From contig JAKVBU010000013.1 of NCBI GenBank assembly GCA_022446885.1, positions 45,848 through 109,847 on the forward strand: DNA of 64,000 nt. Direction: 5' to 3'. Source of the DNA: Phycisphaerales bacterium. GTDB taxonomy: Bacteria; Planctomycetota; Phycisphaerae; Phycisphaerales; SM1A02. The notes beneath the pieces were generated by a model. The model did not search any database and was not told the DNA's origin. It saw nothing but the letters and a program-made list of their open reading frames with translations. Positions 61,372 to 64,000 of this stretch are shown piece by piece (the stretch's first letter is position 1; every line of letters starts with the position of its first letter). A program made the position numbers and the translations under genes.

Positions 61372-64000
61372 TCAGGGTGACCAGGCCGCGATCAACCTGA
61401 GCAGATCACCCAACCCGACCACGCCATCACCATCCAGATCACCGGGACCGCCTCGATCACCCCATGCGGCAAGCAGCAGGAGGACGTCAGACGTACCCAC
61501 CCGCCCGTCGCCGTCGAGATCGGCGGCCCGCATACCACCCGTGAAGATGCAGGTGCCGCCGCCTGGGCCAAGCCAGCGCCCGCCCCAGGCCTCACAGGTG
61601 GCCTGATTCACAGCTTGGAATGCGGTTCCGAAGTCACCCGACTCGGGCAACGCGACACGATCGATACAGCAGGTACCCAGTGCACATGCGCCGGCTGTGG
61701 CACACGTCACACCACGAATGAGCCGACCACCTGCAATGGCACAGTCTTCAGTTGACAGATCGATGCAGATGCCTTGAATGCAGCAGGCATCACCAGTCGC
61801 ATAGGTGGCACAAGGCGCACCATCAGTGCAGGTGTCAAGCCCACCTACCCAAGTACCTCCTGCCAGCGAGCATGCCTCCTGCGACATGTGCTCGGCGCAG
61901 GCCGAGAGATCGCCCTGAGCAATTGGCCCGGCGGCACCAACGCAGCACACACCACGCTGCACGCTCAGGCAGTCGCTGCAGTCACCACTGGCAAGCCAGA
62001 CGCCGCCAGCAGTACTGCAGTCTTCCTCGATCAGAGACTGTGTGCAGCAGGCGCCAGGGAAGCAACAGGCACCGTCGCCGCCATCATCGTTCCAATTGGT
62101 ACTGCCACAAGGGGTGTAGGCGCAGGTGGCACGCACTTGCCAGGAAGCCTTCCAGTGAGACTCAGCCGGAGCCAACAGCGGCATTCGGGAACACTCAGGC
62201 TCGGTGAGATCAACGCAGAACCTGAGGCCAGTGTCCGTCGTGATGCAACAGGCACCCTTGGCCTGTTCCTCCAGACCGAGGCGACACACTGTGAAGGCAC
62301 AGGGCGTGTCGTACAAGGGGCCGTAGCCGCCTCGCAAAACAATGCCGCCCAGCGTTCCGCAATTGGCCGGGGGAACTGTGATGCACTCGGTGCCAAGGCA
62401 ACAAGGCGCTTCACGCGAGCACCAGTCGCGATCACAGGAGGTCCCTTCACCCATGAAGAAGCCCGATGCGATTGGATCTTCAATCCAGCCGCCTGTGAGC
62501 GGGTCATAGGCCCAACCCAGCGCCGCACACTCATTGGCGGTGACCTCCACGCACAGATCGCCCAGGCAACAGGCGCCGGGTGATCCGACATTGGACGAGC
62601 CCAAGCACAGAGAACCGCCGATCCATCGGGCGTCAACCTGCGTGTTGTCTTCGTCCAGCTGCTCAAAGCACTGCACCAGTACCTGGCCATCGTCGGGCAC
62701 GTAGAGAAGCGCCGCCGTGGCCGGGGCGTCGCAGATGCCGCTGACCGGATCATGTATCCCGGGGGTGCCACCACCAAGGCCCAGTGGGACCGGCCCGTCG
62801 AGACACTGAATCGCCAGTGTGTCACCGTATGGAATGATGTCCCAGTACACGTCCAGATCAGCCCCACCCGTTTGGGACGTGAACCAGAATCGCATCGTGG
62901 CATGGGCGGACAGGCTCGAGGACACGAGCGTCTCCAATTGCACATCCTGCCAGCGAATCGAGTCAACACGTGTCCCTGACAGGGCCCCCGCCTCGATCAC
63001 GATGACGTTGGCATCGCCCGCCGTGGGCGGGATGGGCAGATCGGCCGCCTCACCATCGCTGACGGGACAATCTGGATCGCACACGATCGTGTGCGAAACT
63101 GCGCATTCTGAAGCCAGCGTTGTATTGCCGCGGGAAGCCACCTGCACGGTGGCAAATGCATCAGTACCGCCTTCTTCCACGATGTACGTGAATCGATCCA
63201 CGCCGCAGAAGTCACTTGGGGGCGTGTATCGGATGTACTCGTAGCCTTCGAGGTCTTGATCGCGGCAGGCGTATCCACCCTGTTCCGTCAGCGTGCCCGC
63301 AGTGGGATCGCTCACGCATGCCGGTAGCGGGTGATCGGCGCTGTCCCCCAACTCGATGTCGTCCGACGACACTTCCAATTGGCAGCCGGCCGGGACATCA
63401 TTGAAGAGCACATCAAGCGTGCTTGGCCCCACTGCTGCCACGGAGAAGACGTCGTTGTTGGCGACAGCGGGTGAATCTTCTGCCAGCATCGTGCTGGCGG
63501 CACACTCGGCCCCTGCAGCGGTGGCGTAGATTCTGGCCGCAATCTCCGATCGAAATCGCATCTGTAGATTCGCAAGACCGCCCTCGCATGCCAGACAGTT
63601 GCTCATGATGGTCGAGGCCATGTCACCCAATGCCCAGGCCATCGGATCGGACCAGTAGAGGTCGCAATCCACCCGGGCCCCCATGCCGCGGCACAGACGG
63701 GTGTAGCAGTCGTCGTAGCCGTAGTCGTCGGTCGGCGAAACACCCAGCAACCTCGTCATGACCTGCGTGAGCATGACCAAATCCCACTGGGCATTGCCGA
63801 GTTGATTGGAGTCGGGGGGCGGAGCGAAACCGCCGCGAATTGGAGCCACGCCGAATCGGCCATATGGCCGACACACGCCGCCGACTTCTTCGACCACGCC
63901 ACGTGGGTCGTACAACCCTCCCGCCGCACCGAACTCGGGGAGCCAAGGAGACAGGAAGGGTGCGCCTGCAACAGCGATGATCATGCTGTATCCGTGCGTA
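61372..64000 (-). CDS. Cys-rich repeat protein with C-terminal dockerin-like domain (cut by window end)
   Basis: At least 875 codons; the frame is open at the right edge, so the N-terminus is missing. From the left: a Cys-containing region, a beta domain with DVLFNDVPAGC and FCGVDRFTYIV (Ig-like 'tandem-95' type), then at least seven repeats of the form GACC-x-C-x-C (about 61540-62590), each with six to eight cysteines. The C-terminal 50 residues have DLDGDGRVGTSD and DLDGDGVVGLGD, paired calcium-binding loops of dockerin type. Such C-terminal dockerins are common in Phycisphaerae secreted proteins. The ligand is not known. Confidence 0.8.
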   Translation of the reverse strand, partial: THGYSMIIAVAGAPFLSPWLPEFGAAGGLYDPRGVVEEVGGVCRPYGRFGVAPIRGGFAPPPDSNQLGNAQWDLVMLTQVMTRLLGVSPTDDYGYDDCYTRLCRGMGARVDCDLYWSDPMAWALGDMASTIMSNCLACEGGLANLQMRFRSEIAARIYATAAGAECAASTMLAEDSPAVANNDVFSVAAVGPSTLDVLFNDVPAGCQLEVSSDDIELGDSADHPLPACVSDPTAGTLTEQGGYACRDQDLEGYEYIRYTPPSDFCGVDRFTYIVEEGGTDAFATVQVASRGNTTLASECAVSHTIVCDPDCPVSDGEAADLPIPPTAGDANVIVIEAGALSGTRVDSIRWQDVQLETLVSSSLSAHATMRFWFTSQTGGADLDVYWDIIPYGDTLAIQCLDGPVPLGLGGGTPGIHDPVSGICDAPATAALLYVPDDGQVLVQCFEQLDEDNTQVDARWIGGSLCLGSSNVGSPGACCLGDLCVEVTANECAALGWAYDPLTGGWIEDPIASGFFMGEGTSCDRDWCSREAPCCLGTECITVPPANCGTLGGIVLRGGYGPLYDTPCAFTVCRLGLEEQAKGACCITTDTGLRFCVDLTEPECSRMPLLAPAESHWKASWQVRATCAYTPCGSTNWNDDGGDGACCFPGACCTQSLIEEDCSTAGGVWLASGDCSDCLSVQRGVCCVGAAGPIAQGDLSACAEHMSQEACSLAGGTWVGGLDTCTDGAPCATYATGDACCIQGICIDLSTEDCAIAGGRLIRGVTCATAGACALGTCCIDRVALPESGDFGTAFQAVNQATCEAWGGRWLGPGGGTCIFTGGMRAADLDGDGRVGTSDVLLLLAAWGDRGGPGDLDGDGVVGLGDLLRLIAAWSP

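Noticed and set aside
1..64000. tRNA, rRNA, CRISPR array, insertion sequence, prophage
   Set aside because: I found no cloverleaf-type sequence, rRNA stretch, regular spacer-repeat array, transposase or phage gene.

Overview
The window looks like chromosomal core sequence from a GC-rich bacterium of the Planctomycetota, most probably class Phycisphaerae. This rests on several things: a secreted protein at the right edge that ends in paired dockerin-like EF-hand loops after a run of Cys-rich 'GACC' repeats; a squalene-cyclase-like/DUF4159-like protein; an ABC ATPase, fused GldF-GldG and DUF4340 trio; archaeal-type class I FBP aldolase; and Lnt with a lipoprotein gene, which implies an outer membrane. 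I see no rRNA, tRNA, CRISPR array, insertion sequence or phage gene. Genes are packed tightly, often with ATGA or GTGA overlaps.

Layout. 1-4225 (minus): a cell-shape operon with an MreC-like coiled-coil protein, a small membrane protein, mreB, mreC, mreD, and a GlmU-like sugar nucleotidyltransferase cut by the window start. 4316-10935 (minus): HEAT lipoprotein, lnt, accD, rpe, a thioredoxin-fold protein without catalytic Cys, and pgk. 10994-15876 (plus): miaA, topA, ispG. 15886-17699 (minus): TraB-like protein and an ExbB/MotA-type protein. 17739-20687 (plus): prenyl diphosphate synthase and dxs. With ispG and miaA these supply and use isoprenoid precursors. 20711-21457 (minus): class I amidotransferase. 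21571-27332 (plus): DUF4159-like protein, small membrane protein, hotdog thioesterase, purN, DUF502 protein, hpf, ptsN, HPr. 27353-28366 (minus): gpsA. 28541-39045 (plus): P1B-type ATPase, class I FBP aldolase, mnmA, ggt, RNase HII-like protein, fusA, ribD. 39058-44044 (minus): DUF4340, ABC-2/GldG fusion, ABC ATPase. 44153-45700 (plus): GAF-receiver protein. 45707-46597 (minus): prmC. 46712-51445 (plus): GT4 glycosyltransferase and bifunctional PutA. 51469-56813 (minus): comM, Kef-type antiporter, plsC, cmk, TIM-barrel protein. 56928-60952 (plus): gcvH, uvrB, purD. 60994-64000 (minus): membrane protein and the Cys-rich/dockerin protein, cut by the window end.

The most interesting signals are non-coding. 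The 333-base gap before fusA has a good sigma-70-like promoter, a 12-codon leader ORF with a consensus ribosome binding site, two mutually exclusive hairpins (9-bp and 6-bp stems sharing one arm), a C-rich/G-poor stretch and a four-run C tract. That is the architecture of an attenuator, here in front of elongation factor G. Second, about nine genes start 6-9 bases after a TANNNT hexamer with no ribosome binding site, which suggests leaderless transcripts. Third, three intergenic spots carry three-copy tandem repeats of 16, 18 and 17 bp. All are readings of the sequence and have not been tested.
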